Positions 1-11,452 of a DNA stretch of 64,000 nt are shown here, piece by piece (positions within the stretch are counted from its first letter, which is position 1; every line of letters begins with the position of its first letter). Origin of the DNA: Cydia pomonella (Eukaryota; Arthropoda; Insecta; Lepidoptera; Tortricidae). Under the pieces are notes generated by a model that was given only the letters and a program-made list of their open reading frames with translations, was not told the DNA's origin and made no database searches. The position numbers and the translations under genes are program-made. The stretch is from positions 7,091,056-7,155,055 of the forward strand of contig NC_084704.1 in assembly GCF_033807575.1 (NCBI RefSeq), written 5' to 3'.

Positions 1-1330
1 AAAGCTACTAGGTAAGGTGGGTAACTAATTATTGGAAATTCGTTTTTTATCTTATTTGAATCCATCTCGTAAGTACTCACCCGATTACAGAGACACCTGC
101 TCCAAAATCGGCACAATTATTATGATTACTACAGATTTCTATGCCTCTAAACCTAGTAAGTAGCATGTTAACTTACCTTTTACCGTAGTAAAACTCAGGA
201 AGTCACAAATTCCGTATAAAAAACTAGTAGGGATCTGAGAAATGATAGGTTTTAGTGTAGTCATTTAGCCTTACTAGGTTTTTGAACTGGCAATCAAAGC
301 GCGGGGGGCGAATTTTCAAAAGTGGGCTTCATTAGACACTGGGCCTTACATGGATCAGGCACCTTACAATGGTTAGTAATCTACTTCTTCACGTACATTT
401 TTTTATATAAAATTTAACACATTTTTGAGACTGACACATTTGCGTTTTTAAAATTTTAAAAAGTTGACGACAGATTTGTCAGTATTTTTTAAGTTTTTGG
501 TTTTATTTTTGCATGCGAATAAATACATATACGATAAAGATCTGATTTAACATATTGAATTTCTCTTAAAACTTAGTAGTATAATGCAGGTTAACATGAT
601 TTTGTTAATACAATAAACCTTTTTTTGTGAATATTTCCAAGACTTAACCTTAACCTAGTGAGCATTACTTGTTCGTCATTTAACGGGGTTTTAGTATAGG
701 AATGCATACAAATTACTTCAATATGTATAGTCATTACATAGCTAAAAAACGGTTACAGTCCAATAACGTGTTTATTACAAATGTTTTCTAGGTAATATTT
801 TAACAGATAAAATACTATAAAATTGTTCAGTACCTTTGCGGTTATTAAGCTATGTTTTGTTTATTACACAATTCACAATTACGGTACTATAAACACGTAA
901 ATTGACTTGGCCGTTATTTAGTTATTTTTTATATGTTATTCAATTCTAAAGAACGGTTAAGCTATACTTAACGGTGTTTTAGGAGTAATATCGCACATAT
1001 TTTAGTAATTATTTGCAACACTAAAACACAAAATTGTGATTATCTAATTAATAATATAATATTTGAGGAAATGGTTTTCAAACAAAGTAAGGATAAATTT
1101 AGTTTTAATTTTTGCACAAAAGAAATCCGGAAGAAATGTACACATTTTCTAGAGATATGGGTTTGAACGTTTTTTGCCCATATCTCAAAACTATAATTTG
1201 TGGGTTAGATAGGTTTTAGTGATAGGACGGCAGCTTACTGGAGCAGGCGGAGCCGCAGCACGCTATGACGTTGCCAATTATTTTCAAGCTTCTTATATTT
1301 AAATAGAACTGCTGTGTTTCTTGCAGATGC
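1..1330. other. AT-rich stretch, no gene seen
   Basis: No reading frame of interest and no repeat that I recognise. A short inverted repeat (GAGATATGGG / CCCATATCTC) lies near 1155-1188. The sequence fits intergenic or intronic insect DNA. Confidence 0.6.
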
Positions 1331-1339
1331 GGGCTTATT

Positions 1340-2110
1340 GGACTATTGCCGGGTGCCGTCGATGGTAATCAGGCCCGGAACGTGCCATCGTGCTGTAGTC
1401 TTCTGGCGACTATAAAATACCTCTTGTTTGGTTTTTATTAAGGTAACATTCGGATTACTATTGCCTTGCCCCTCCACATGTGAGGAGGTCACGCCAATAT
1501 GACATGCACATTTGATTTGAGAACCCCTCTGGCGACACTCACTCGCATGAGCCCTATTTGTGGTAAGACCACACATTCGCCATGGTGGTCGGAAAGGTGG
1601 AAGCAGTTTGAATCCTTCGGATGTTCCACTGAGTGAGTACAAAGGAAATGTAGTTGTGATCAACTCCACAATGGCACGAAACGTTGTGGGTTTGTTCTTA
1701 ACCAGGGTTTTGGTTCTTTGCAGAGTGACTCCTGCTCGAGGAAAGGGAACGCTTCGCCAGAAATCTTAACAGCCTTCAGTGCGGTGAGCTAAATTTCCAA
1801 TTGTTTCATTTCTTCTCTAACGGTCATAAGGGCGTCGGCTAATGAATCCATTTCTGGGCTTACAGGAGCCGGGAAGTTCGAAGTTTAAAAAGTTTAGAGA
1901 AACCAGAAGTCTATTTAAGAAAATAGTTTTGGAGACCTCCTGGATCGAGGAATTTGAACACACAGTCTGCCTCTGCCATGTCGTTTTGGTACCACGTGCG
2001 CGGCTCTGAGCTCAACGCCTCCGCTCTGCGTCTGGCCTTCACGGGGGAAACCAGCCTGGCACCCCGCAGCACCTTTCGTTTTCATCTTGAGGTCGGTCTT
2101 TTCCATGTTA
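1340..2110 (-). pseudogene. Possible retroelement ORF1-like remnant
   Basis: This block is more GC-rich than its surroundings. Read on the minus strand it holds three coding-looking stretches in different frames. One starts MEKTDLKMKTKGAAG (about 2106-1915). One reads MDSLADALMTVREEMKQLE (about 1852-1796), which looks like the start of a short coiled coil. One is cysteine-containing (about 1669-1343). Stops separate them, so any protein is broken. Order and orientation would suit an N-terminal ORF1/gag-type protein of a retroelement, but I see no complete zinc knuckle and cannot name a family. It could equally be an unrelated GC-rich patch. Confidence 0.25.
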
Positions 2111-2603
2111 TAATTTTAAAGGGCATCAGCGCCAGCTGCAAATATTGGAGTCAAATTTAGAATCATATGCAACCATTAAAGTAGCATAAAATACATTTGG
2201 AAATCCTGGTGCATAGTATTTAGTGTTAAAATAACTTAGTTTTCTGGAATATAATTAACTCCCAAAATAAGTTCCCCCAGCAAGCGTGCTAGACACCACA
2301 TTTTTAGCTACTTGAATTCACTTTTTTTTGTGTTAACGTGCTATAGCTTTTCCCGAACAAGCCGGGGCTTTGCAATTTTTTTTTTAATTAAATACTCAAT
2401 AAGAAATACACAGAATAATTCATTTTACATATTTTTTCGCCAAACTGCTGGACAGTTTGTTGGCGAACGGTAGCACTCAACATTCTTCCTTAATATACTG
2501 TGTAAGGTTCTAACAGCAACACACTTACCTGACCAGTCCTTGGGCCTTATCTAATCGCAACAAGGTTCAAAACTGGTCAGAGATTTAATTTACCCTTTAA
2601 AAA

Positions 2604-2652
2604 AATCAGTCGAATTGAGAACCTCCTCCTTTTTTGAAGTCGGTTAAAAATA
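2604..2652 (+). repeat. AACCGACTTC-type lepidopteran repeat, short copy
   Basis: The segment GAGAACCTCCTCC followed by GAAGTCGGTTAAAAA matches the end of the longer copy at 48545-48802. The family is a common dispersed repeat of moth genomes (from memory). Only the terminal part is clear here; upstream similarity could not be traced. A small hairpin, TTCGCCAAACTG with its near complement, lies at about 2436-2466. Confidence 0.6.
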
Positions 2653-2659
2653 GCACGTT

Positions 2660-3030
2660 TCAGCATCACTTATTGTATCAACGAAAATTGCCAGTGACAT
2701 CTTCCCCTGTCGCCACAGTAACGTTGCTACGGTCGCAATCCGAATTTCTCCTTTATGCAATTTGATGGAACCGTCCCCGCACGGAACCATCGAGTATTCG
2801 TGCAACTGCTTCTATGCGACGGCTGCCAATCCGGGGCGGGCCGGTCGGTATGAATCATACATAAGACACCGCGAGACATCCAAGTGGGCAAAGTTATACA
2901 AAAAGTTCATAATGTGTTAATAGTTTCACGGTGGCTGTAGAAGAAGTATGATAGACTTTAATATGATAAATGGATTAGAACCAGTCTGTATAATGAACAA
3001 CCTGAATATGTAGGTAAAGGGGAGACGCTT
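2660..3030. other. Unassigned stretch with a GC-richer core
   Basis: A GC-richer patch at about 2700-2880 stands out from the AT-rich flanks. It has no long frame and no repeat that I recognise. A regulatory or CpG-rich unique segment is possible, but nothing in the sequence shows it. Confidence 0.3.
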
Positions 3031-3033
3031 TCC

Positions 3034-3221
3034 ATATAGATTTTCGTACATTGCTGCATTGACCCGCCTGTTTACATCTCTATTGCACTCGCATAATTAA
3101 TTATATTGCTCTCCTGCCCATGATATCGGTTGTCAATGTTACTGTGCGAGCTTGACAGCAATATAATAATGCGAGTGCAATAGAGATGTCAACAGGCCGG
3201 TCAATGTACAAAAATCTATAT
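3034..3221. mobile_element. MITE with long terminal inverted repeats
   Basis: The ends ATATAGATTTTCGTACATTG and CAATGTACAAAAATCTATAT are near complements. The inverted similarity continues inward through CATCTCTATTGCACTCGCAT and its complement, so each arm is about 70 bp with small gaps. There is no coding capacity. This is the structure of a non-autonomous DNA transposon; the superfamily is unclear because no target duplication is obvious. Confidence 0.7.
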
Positions 3222-3639
3222 CGATGGGGGTCTTTTCCATACCAAAGTTATAATTGTGTAACTAATAAAACGTAGGACACAGAAAGCCCTAAAATGTAGG
3301 CACTTTAGAATGAAACTAGAGGCACTTGAATATTTCTGACAGGTATACTCCTTGGTCCATATAGTATTTTAATGCAAACAGTTGTGTACGTGTACTAAAT
3401 AGGTACTTTTGGACAAAACCGATTCTTGTCCTTTATCCTAAGGGTTAACATGCCTGTAATTTAGTTAAAGTGACATTTGGAGGTATTTTGGAGCTCTAGG
3501 CGTTAGAGGTGTGTTTAATGCGCGAATTTTATAGGACATGCGCTATCGGATGTAAGTGCACGCTACATGCTCAATAATATCTAAACGTGTACGCCTTGAT
3601 ATTAGAATTAGGTTCAAATACTTGTTATATTCGTAATGA

Positions 3640-3945
3640 AAACCTATGGAGTTTAAGCCGGCAAAAAACCATTGACGAAGAAATCGCGATACGGAAATTG
3701 ACATGAATAGGACATACTAGTACGTACTATTCGAAGAGGTGAAACGAAGGCAACCATCGCTTTCGGTTGGTGGCTCCGGGCACCCTGTACACTTTTAGCA
3801 ACAATCCGTCGTAAGTGAGCGACGAGCGGTCGGTTGAGCTGGAGTGAGACCAGAAGGGTCACTGAAGATAAAAAGGAGTAGCGCCAGCTTGTGAAGGCCC
3901 TTTACACCCCTGGGGTGCCTTAGGACAGCAACAACAAAAACTTGT
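3640..3945 (+). mobile_element. Putative LINE 3' untranslated end with CAA-type tail
   Basis: A GC-richer block ends in CCCTGGGGTGCCTTAGGACA followed by CAACAACAA, which resembles the 3' end of a non-LTR element with a simple-repeat tail. I recognise this only from memory of similar lepidopteran repeats. The 69-codon minus-strand frame across it looks like chance. Confidence 0.3.
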
Positions 3946-3975
3946 AATTACCTTGCTTGTTGTTGTGGCTTGTTT

Positions 3976-4215
3976 CTATGCCGAATGTTTGTCTGTATGT
4001 TTTTTTTGATATAGGAGGCAAGCGAGCAGGCGAATCGCCCGGTATAGGTCCGGAAATATTGCGGGTGCCAGTTCTTTCCACAGCATAGCTGTGCGGGGCA
4101 GGAATTTTCTGGAGAAACGGACAGTTGCAGCCAGCCAACCATCTAAGTGGTGAAGATGGAAATGTTGTCGCGTAGGGCGATGGCGGAAAGAAATCTGAAC
4201 AATTGCTAAGAGCAC
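3976..4215 (-). pseudogene. CR1-like LINE, C-terminal fragment of ORF2
   Basis: The minus strand encodes the last part of a non-LTR retrotransposon ORF2, after the reverse transcriptase. The run QHFHLHHLDG, then TVRFSRKFLPRTAMLWKEL and PAIFPDLY, is the same as in the copies at 52545 and 59785, where it reads FLPRTAKLWNEL and VFPDRYDLQTF. An arginine-x(4-5)-LWN/K-x-L pattern near the C-terminus is typical of CR1/L2-type LINEs. After PDLY the similarity is lost, so the copy is 3'-damaged as well as 5'-truncated. The sequence alone does not fix the clade beyond the CR1 group. Confidence 0.7.
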
Positions 4216-5150
4216 ACCCTGTTATACATGTGATATTTTAGTTTAGCGGCAGAGCTCATTTGTTTTTAACAAAGTTATTAATTAAATTGTTAACAAGTAA
4301 ACCAAAGTTGAAAGGGCTGTCGTTGTGGTCAAAAAGTTTAATTTTAAATAGCTGGCCTTAACTTAATCAATTGAGACTTTGACGCTAAGGGAGTTGTTCT
4401 TCGCAAAGTTCTAAACCTTATTAAGTTTATTACCTACAGTATTTTCCGAGTAAAACGATTCGTTTGTTTTGAAACTCCACGTTCGTGTTAATTGCTTTTT
4501 TTTTTTTCGTTTTAGTTAGGTATATAATTTTAAAAATAAATCTAGGAGTGACACAGTTACACAATATGAATCTATGTTCTAGCCAGCGACGGAATAAATA
4601 TACAGTTTGTAAATTCAATTCGGGCGAATATTTAAACGGGGTTAGCATACCTAAGAAGTACATACTCGTATATTGAGATAAATTTTGGTTAGAAATACAA
4701 TGAAAATATTAACCATACAAAATAATTTGGCCTGCAATGTGAAGCAACACACAAATTACGACCTTAAGTAACTGTCAACGCTTTCGGTAGTTTACTAGAA
4801 AAAGCTCGTCGCAGTACATTGCTGCTCGGTGTATTTTAAAAATAAATCTCATAAATAAGTGTAACTTAAAAAACCTTCAATATATAAATGAAAACTAGAT
4901 ACATTTCATATCTGGTTTAGTTTATCGCCCGTTTTGGATTTACACACTGTAGACTCAGTCTTTAACTTCGTAAACCAACCCATATTTTACTGACACTTGT
5001 CTAACGTATAATCACTGAAAGTAATCTCTTCTCTTTAAATATACCCCGCCCGCAGCTTTGAATATTACTCAATTCACAATTTAACGCTATTTATATACGT
5101 AGCTATAAAACTTTTTGATAGTCAAGAAATAAGTTCTGATTGGTTTAACT
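4216..5150. other. AT-rich stretch, no gene seen
   Basis: Only short overlapping frames occur on both strands. I recognise no repeat. Confidence 0.5.
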
Positions 5151-5154
5151 AATA

Positions 5155-5668
5155 GTAGGTACATTGTGCAACGAGGGGGGTTAGTTAAATTTTGCAAACG
5201 AAGTCTTGATATGCACGACAGCCGTAGGTTACAGTGTATTAAAGACTCGAATTTGCAATATTCTTACCCCCGGATTTACACAACGTTTTTCATCACACTT
5301 GCAAAAAAAACTAAATTTAAAGCGAAATAATTCTTAAAAACGGGGAAATTACAAACATTCGTCCGCCATATTGTCATTCTTTGACAGGTTAGACATTGAA
5401 GGTACAGACCTATCCAGCATCAACCACGATTGAAAACTCTGTAATAGTTATTAACGATACAAGTGCAGAAAATAGGAAATTCGCAACGAGTGGTGATAAA
5501 TTGAAACACGACCGAAGGGAGTGTTTAAAATCAACACGAATTGCAAATTACCTATTCGCACGTGAATCGTACAACGTTTTAATACAGTACATATGGCCCT
5601 TTAAAGTTTCGACATGCACGGAAAGTGCTCATTCCCGCACGTGTGCAGTATATGTACTGTAAAATTCT
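5155..5668. repeat. Dispersed repeat (CATTGTGCAACGAG family)
   Basis: The first part (CATTGTGCAACGAG, CTTACCCCCGGA, GCGAAATAATTCTTAAA, CGTCCGCCAT) recurs at 44385-44720. The second part (AATAGGAAATTCG, CACGACCGAAGGGAGTGTTT, TACAGTACATATGGCCCTTT) recurs at 30826-31075. The right end carries an internal inverted pair, ACAGTACATATGG with TATATGTACTGT. No transposase is visible. The three copies overlap in different parts, so the full element is longer than any of them. Confidence 0.65.
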
Positions 5669-6430
5669 ATGACAAACCTATTGCGCGGCATTACAATATT
5701 TGACGTTGTCAACATGCATGCTAGTTGACTCGCTCGCAGCGCAATTCCCGTGTGGTCATTATTGAACTCTATTCATAATTCTGTAGTTATTCTCTGGTTC
5801 GTTGTTTCTAGCAAAATCCTAAACCTTTCGCACATTTCCGTAAAACTGCAATCAGTTCAATTTCCTAAATGCACATCGATACTAAAACGACAGTAACTTC
5901 GCCAATTAATTAAGCGGTCGTGTACAGCCCCGAGAATAAGTTTGAGCCACCCTTGGCTAAACTTTGTTTGCCCCACGTAATTGATGCGACCGCGGCACTT
6001 GTTCAACCTGTTTCGCTCGCCGTACAATATGCTTGGGTTACTTTAAAATGTAGATAAGTTCTGCTCCGCAACAGCACTGTGTACCTGAACGCAATTTGGC
6101 TTAAACTAAAGAACTTGGGCCGTTTATTGCGAACGTGATGCTGCGAGGCGAACAAAGATAATTGGCCTGTTTATCGCGGTTTACTCGTATATCCTAAATT
6201 GGAAACAATGCTGCCCAGAATCTAAACGTATCTTTGCTTATCTTATCTATCTTTATTATTTTTACTTTAGATTCACTTAATTATTAGTCTTTCTTATATT
6301 CTGAATAACATATTCAATGTGTCCGAGTACCTTCTTTTTACATATTAAATGACGTGGAACACTAAATCTATGCCTCTATGAAAATACATATATTTACAAT
6401 AACAATATACATAATGGATTACTACTATAA
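5669..6430. other. No gene seen
   Basis: Mixed-composition sequence without a long frame or a repeat that I can match elsewhere in the window. Confidence 0.4.
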
Positions 6431-6436
6431 CTAGCT

Positions 6437-6600
6437 TCAATCTAAAATAGGCCCTTGAGGCATTGTACCAAGGATGCCGGCGGTATTTCCTCGTGGTATC
6501 GCAATTCTGATACGTTGTGCGAGGAAGCCGCCAGCTCTTTGGTCACCAGTTACGTCAACAAGACGCTTCGCAATTTCTGCAGAAAACTTTGAACGCCAAC
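6437..6600 (-). pseudogene. RPDG/WDAT retroelement family, C-terminal fragment 1
   Basis: Translated on the minus strand, this gives VTGDQRAGGFLAQRIRIAI followed by PRGNTAGILGTMPQG. It corresponds residue by residue to the C-terminus of the protein at 47473-48258 (ASGDQRAGLYFAQRISIAIQ, RGNAASLLGTLP). A frameshifted stretch upstream (FLQKLRSVLL) fits the preceding helix. Only the 3' end of the element is present, as for the other copies, which suggests 5' truncation during retrotransposition. The sequence just after the stop (TAGATTGAAGCTAGTTATAG) is loosely like the end of the copy at 54010. Confidence 0.65.
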
Positions 6601-7069
6601 GCCTGTATTATCTTTATACTAATTAAAGTAAAATGGGATCTCGTTGTATATATAAACGAGAGCACAATAAACAAAGAATCTAATTCCCGTATTGTTGTAT
6701 CTATCTTCGCAGCTTAGAAACAATGGAATTCAAGTGTAAGGAAAGATTTATTACAAACTAGATTGCTTGAAACGCTAGCGTCGCTCTTATCGTGTGGTTC
6801 AATGTAATTTATGGTACAAAAATGTTTAGAAATATGGGCGCACTCAACATATCACAAATATGTCACAAGGTCGTCGCCTCATAATTAAGACGGTCGAATG
6901 CCACCATATTTTAAAACCCAACTGTACCTACATTGCACGCAAAACTAATTTTACGGCTTTATACGGTCACATACCGCCATAATTTTATAATGTAGTACCT
7001 ATGTTCTACATTTTTTCGTATACTCTGATGTTGTTGCACTGTATATTAAGTATATTGCTACCTATTTTT
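6601..7069. other. No gene seen
   Basis: AT-rich sequence without a plausible coding frame or a repeat that I recognise. Confidence 0.4.
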
Positions 7070-7275
7070 TTTTAGGGTTCCGTACCAAAAGGGTAAAACG
7101 AGACCCTATTACTAAGACTCAGCTGTCCGTCTTTCTCTCTGTCTCTTCGTCTGTCACCAGGCTGTATCTCATGAACTATGATAGTTAGACAGTTGAAATT
7201 TTCACAGATGACGTATTTCTGTTGCCGCTATAACAACAAATACTAAAAAGTACGGAACCCTCGGTGGGCGAGTCC
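7070..7275 (+). repeat. GGTTCCGTACC lepidopteran repeat
   Basis: It begins TTTTAGGGTTCCGTACC, passes through a CCGTC/TCTGTC-rich tract and CAGGCTGTATCTCATGAAC, and ends ACGGAACCCTCGGTGGGCGA. I recognise this as an abundant dispersed repeat of moths (from memory). A related, more diverged copy lies at 60353-60740. It is non-coding and its class is uncertain. Confidence 0.65.
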
Positions 7276-7784
7276 TTATCGCACTTATCCGGTTTTTATT
7301 AATTACTTATATAAAATAGGTACTGTAAAACTAAACTAGTTAATCGACTTAAAAATAGATTTAATACGTAATATGCAATTCTTACAAGTATTTAATGCAT
7401 CTTTATGAAAATAATTATAACTCTGCGCATTTCTACATCCTGCCCTATTGAAAGGTGAAATAACGTGAACTTTTATATAAACTCTAACTACAAAAGTACA
7501 CAACAGTCCGTCCAACCTCTCAAAAGAGACTTTTACCGCCCCAGCTCGTATACCGATAGCGATACCGGTATAATAAGGACGCGTAAGCCCACGTGCCATT
7601 CCTACGCTCGTCGGAACGGACGCATTCCCGACGAGCCACGCTCCCGACGATTCTATTAACCTCGGGCTTAAAGTTAATTGTTATTCAATATTGGTACTGC
7701 GCGGAACAAACCATCCCTATAGTTTTTACTACTACTACTACTATTTCCACTACTACCTTGCTACCTTGTTACTGTAGACATTTA

Positions 7785-7948
7785 GGGCCTCCGCTAGCTG
7801 ACGCGGACGTCCGCCGCGTGAGCACGCACGCGGGTTCTATTTGTAGGTGAAATCCGCCGCACGCGTCCGCTTCAGTTAGCGTTGCTGATACTATTTTTCG
7901 TTAACCCGCTCGTCCACTCCGTGCACCCGCGCCAGCTAGCGGAGGCCC
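7785..7948. mobile_element. GC-rich PIF/Harbinger-like MITE
   Basis: Perfect 16-bp terminal inverted repeats, GGGCCTCCGCTAGCTG and CAGCTAGCGGAGGCCC, enclose a 164-bp GC-rich body. Both sides are flanked by TTA, a 3-bp duplication as expected of PIF/Harbinger-type elements. No frame inside codes for a transposase. Confidence 0.8.
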
Positions 7949-8038
7949 TTAGCGTTAAACTATCTAAATAAGAAAATTAGCTGGGCGATGTGCTCGTAAT
8001 AGAATTACTATATTGTTAAAGCCAGTATGATTACATTT

Positions 8039-8335
8039 TAAGAGGGAAGTATCACGTGACTGTCCATACAAATAGAGAAAACGTTTTTCCACTTCTACAT
8101 ATTTTACATTATATTTCGAATATTATTGATAAAATGAAAAACTAGGTTTATAGGTTTTTATTTTTCAAAAAAGCGTAACCTATATACCTAGAATATATTA
8201 TGCTGAAGCGATGGATATCAAAATGGAAGTGATTTATTAAGATTTAGTTAGTGGAAACCGTTTTCTTCCGACGTGCAATTTCATAGAAAAATTATCGTTA
8301 ATTCGTTAGATTTGAAAAGCTATTCTTCCCTCTTA
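8039..8335. mobile_element. MITE, AGAGGGAA family, full copy
   Basis: The termini TAAGAGGGAAGTA and TATTCTTCCCTCTTA are inverted. Internal segments AATGAAAAACTAGG, AAGATTTAGTTAGTGGA and TTCGTTAGAT are shared with copies at 24084-24173 and 58497-58790. A TA dinucleotide flanks both ends, which would suit a Tc1/mariner-type insertion, but a longer TTAA reading is also possible. Confidence 0.7.
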
Positions 8336-8408
8336 ACCAGTTTTTGCAATGAAGTAATTTGTAAGTCTATCATTGAATGCCCTCATGATATACCTACACG
8401 ACTGAAGA

Positions 8409-8705
8409 GGGGACGTCCACAAATTACGTAACGCAAAATTCCTAATTTTTTGACCCCCCCCCCCTCACGCTTATCTGGGACCCCCCCCCCTTCAATTCCG
8501 TTACGTAAGCAATATAAGTTACCGCAAATTAGGGATGTGAAAAACAAAAAAAAATTTTTTTTTATGTATTATTATAAAATCGTGCGTTACGTAACGCACA
8601 CCTTGACCCCCCCCCCCCCCCTCCCCAACGTAACAGGACCGTAACGCTTGGCCTGACCCCCCCCCCCCTCCCTCCAATTTGCGTTACGTGATTTGTGGAT
8701 GCCCC
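8409..8705. mobile_element. MITE with poly-C tracts and ACGTAACGC ends
   Basis: The ends GGGGACGTCCACAAATTACG and CGTGATTTGTGGATGCCCC are inverted, with few mismatches, followed inward by GTAACGC and GCGTTA. The body carries four runs of 10 or more C and internal GCGTTACGTAACGC palindromes. Similar sequences are widespread in arthropod genomes (from memory). The element is non-coding; the 64-codon frame across the C-runs is an artefact of low complexity. Confidence 0.7.
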
Positions 8706-9230
8706 CAGAGTCAAATCTGGTGTCTCTGGTTTGATACGCCTATGTCGTTCTACCTATACAAAAACATCCAGACAGACAAGTTGTGACGGCATTAGCATAT
8801 GACTTAGAGAATCCTATTAGTGACATTATTCTATTAGGTCATTATTTTCTTTCGCCAAAAACATCCATGGATAACAACATGACCAACAGAACGGTAGGTA
8901 CACATGAATGAACGAGCAAGCAATGAACTAGCAACTGGAATAAATCAATCAAGTTCAATTGAGAGCGAAATAGAATACTAATGAAACGGAAGGATAAAAG
9001 GAGCCAGAGATATATCCAAGGATACATTTAAATCAATTATTTTAAGAACTTTTCAATAAATTAAAAGAAATTAACGACGATAATTTGATTAATATACAGT
9101 GCATGTAAACCTTTATACGTAGAATCTTGGAGAAACGAATTTAAGATATTTTACCCAACACCTACTTATGTAACCCAATATTCATATGCAAATAAATCAT
9201 TCATTCATTCGATATTATTGTAGACATGAA

Positions 9231-9342
9231 CCGCCTTATTCATAAAACTTTATGGGTCTGGTTAGTTAAATTATGTTTTATCCCTTTCTTATAAATATAT
9301 AAGTCAAAATGACAGATAAAGACAAATTTATGAATAACGCCA
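9231..9342. mobile_element. Short MITE-like inverted repeat
   Basis: GCCTTATTCATAAA at the left and TTTATGAATAACGCC at the right form inverted ends around an AT-rich middle. The element is about 110 bp long. ATTCATTCATTC just before it (about 9198-9210) may be the tail of a separate retroposon. Confidence 0.5.
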
Positions 9343-10834
9343 TTAAAGTTTAAAATAAGCAAATTATACTTTTTCTCATATTTCCTTTTCTTTATATTTC
9401 CTTAAACTAAGATTTTTAATTTTATTTTTTTAGTACAAATGGATAGAGTTGGTAAATTAATGCTTTTTAATTACATTAATCTCACTAAAACCGATTAGTG
9501 ATTACGATTACATGTATTGAGGTATTACTTTTTTATAACATACCGCATACTGTCCATAACATAAACGGTTATCATGGCCTGACGCTTGGAACGCCAGGGG
9601 TCGCCACCCCTTTGAAAAATAACCATACCCCATATCATACCACACTAAACTCACACTGTACCTATTTAGTCATTGAGTCGGATTCAAGTAGAATTACGAT
9701 CCCATTTTGCAGATCCTAATGAAAAAATCTACGTAGATTTCGTTTATTTTTCTTTCTAGCTACTACTAAATAGTAAATGCAGGAAAGTACGTAGTTTAAT
9801 TTTGAGGTCGGTTGCTTTCCATCCAAACGCGAGCTAAGCTGCACTATCAGTAACTCGCAGGCTCTTAATCCTGCAACTATTTCTTTAAAGGAATTTTAAA
9901 ACTTTAAAAAGCTGTATAAATTCCCGATTTAAAATTGGAACTAGGTACAGGATGACCAGTACATTTTAACAGTGTAGGCTAGTATAAAAGATTATTTGCC
10001 CGCAGTGAAGATACTTTAGGTAACTTTTTGAAGAAAGATTGTGTTTAGATCGATTCGGCTATTGGTATTGGTGCCACTACTATAAACGTTACAACGTAGA
10101 AGTCAGGTAAATATAATTATATTTTTTGGGAAATTTCCTTGTTCCAGTAAATTGATAATTTATAGGTAAATAATGTTACATTTTCAGTAAACACAATTTA
10201 TACACGTAAAAAAACTTGGTTATTCATTTCGCGCGCCAGATTACGATTTCACGCACAAGTAATTTCGCGAATATGTACAAGATGGTAGTGAGAATCCATG
10301 TTTGGAAATTCAATTGTTATTTTGGCGAAGTTTGTAACGTTCTTGATAATGATAAGTTACTTTCGAAATAGATCATAATATTTACTTTTTATAATTTATT
10401 ACATTTCTATAAGTTTTAAAGCGTTTATTTTAGTTATCAATTTATACTAACATGCAAATACAAATGCAATTCGCCACATGCTTCGTCAAAACACAAATGT
10501 AACACACAAGCATATATAATATAATATTTACTTGAGGAGTACTACGCTTTTGACCGTACTTAATTTTCTTAGACCGTTAGTCTCTAAGACCGTCAGTTTG
10601 AAGTGATGTTCTAAGAAAGTAACCGACTTCGACAATGTGATGTCCTAAAATGATCTACCTCGAAAGTAGCTTTACAAGAATGTAACCTACACCAAAAGAA
10701 TGTGATCTAATTCACCATATGACAGAATATTCTGTATTTATCTCTTTTAGTGTTTCACTAACTAGTGAAGGTTGGGGGGATAACCGCTATAGAATGTTGA
10801 TGTGATGGGTTTTCCAAGTGTAGTGCCTCAGCCC
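9343..10834. other. AT-rich stretch, no gene seen
   Basis: I see no plausible coding frame and no repeat that I could match to the rest of the window. Confidence 0.45.
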
Positions 10835-10939
10835 GCGTAGCCAACATGCCAATCGTGCTGTAGCGTAGCGTAGTCATCTCTCTGTATCACTCTTCCATAT
10901 TAGTTGTTGCGTTTCGTTCACTACGGAGCGTTAACGTTT
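10835..10939. mobile_element. MITE, GCCAACGTGCC family, right-truncated copy
   Basis: It starts GTAGCCAACATGCCAATCG and runs through GTAGCGTAG, CATCTCTCTGTATCACTCTT and ACTACGGAGCGTTAACG. These elements match the full copy at 29373-29496 in the opposite orientation. The terminal GGCACGTTGGC is missing, so the right end is lost. Confidence 0.6.
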
Positions 10940-11029
10940 TTGATTGCTTTCAACTCTTCCAATACAAGCACATAGCAATATCAGACCCTTATTACGAAGT
11001 GGACTCAACATAAGGATAGAATAAAATAA

Positions 11030-11452
11030 ATCAAACATAATGCCTGATACCCACTCGAGCGCGAATCGAGAACGGACCTAATTCAATCTGCGTGCATACA
11101 GTAACCCAGCGACATTTAGCCGGGAACAAAAAGCCCCGGACGGATTGCACATAACCCGCTAGTGTCTGGGGATTGCGTTCTGTTTGTTGTGACCGCCTGT
11201 CACAACGAAATGATACCATAAAAGAGATAGGATATGGACTGAGACTGTGGACCACTAATGTCAAAGGGAAGTACCCACTTAGAGCAGCACGTATTGCAAT
11301 CTTATTATGAGTTACAGAACAGTACGGCCCAAAGAATCTGGAATTTTCTGGATTCAACGGGCATTAGTAATGAACTTTAAAGGGCTGTCACAATATATCA
11401 CTGCCTGGTCGACGTGGCACTCAAAGGCCCACAAACTCCAATAATAATAATA
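11030..11452 (+). mobile_element. Putative LINE 3' end with AAT-type tail
   Basis: The plus strand runs through AAGCCCCGGACGG, GGGAAGTACCCACTTAGAGC and GGGCTGTCACAATATATCAC to a tail of AATAATAATAATAA at about 11440-11452. A GC-richer non-coding block ending in a simple trinucleotide tail is typical of non-LTR 3' ends, and I recall similar sequence as a lepidopteran repeat. The 108-codon minus-strand frame here is probably spurious. The clade is unknown. Confidence 0.4.

Noticed and set aside
8450..8644. Proline-rich small protein across the C-runs
   Set aside because: The frame is a product of poly-C tracts in a MITE.
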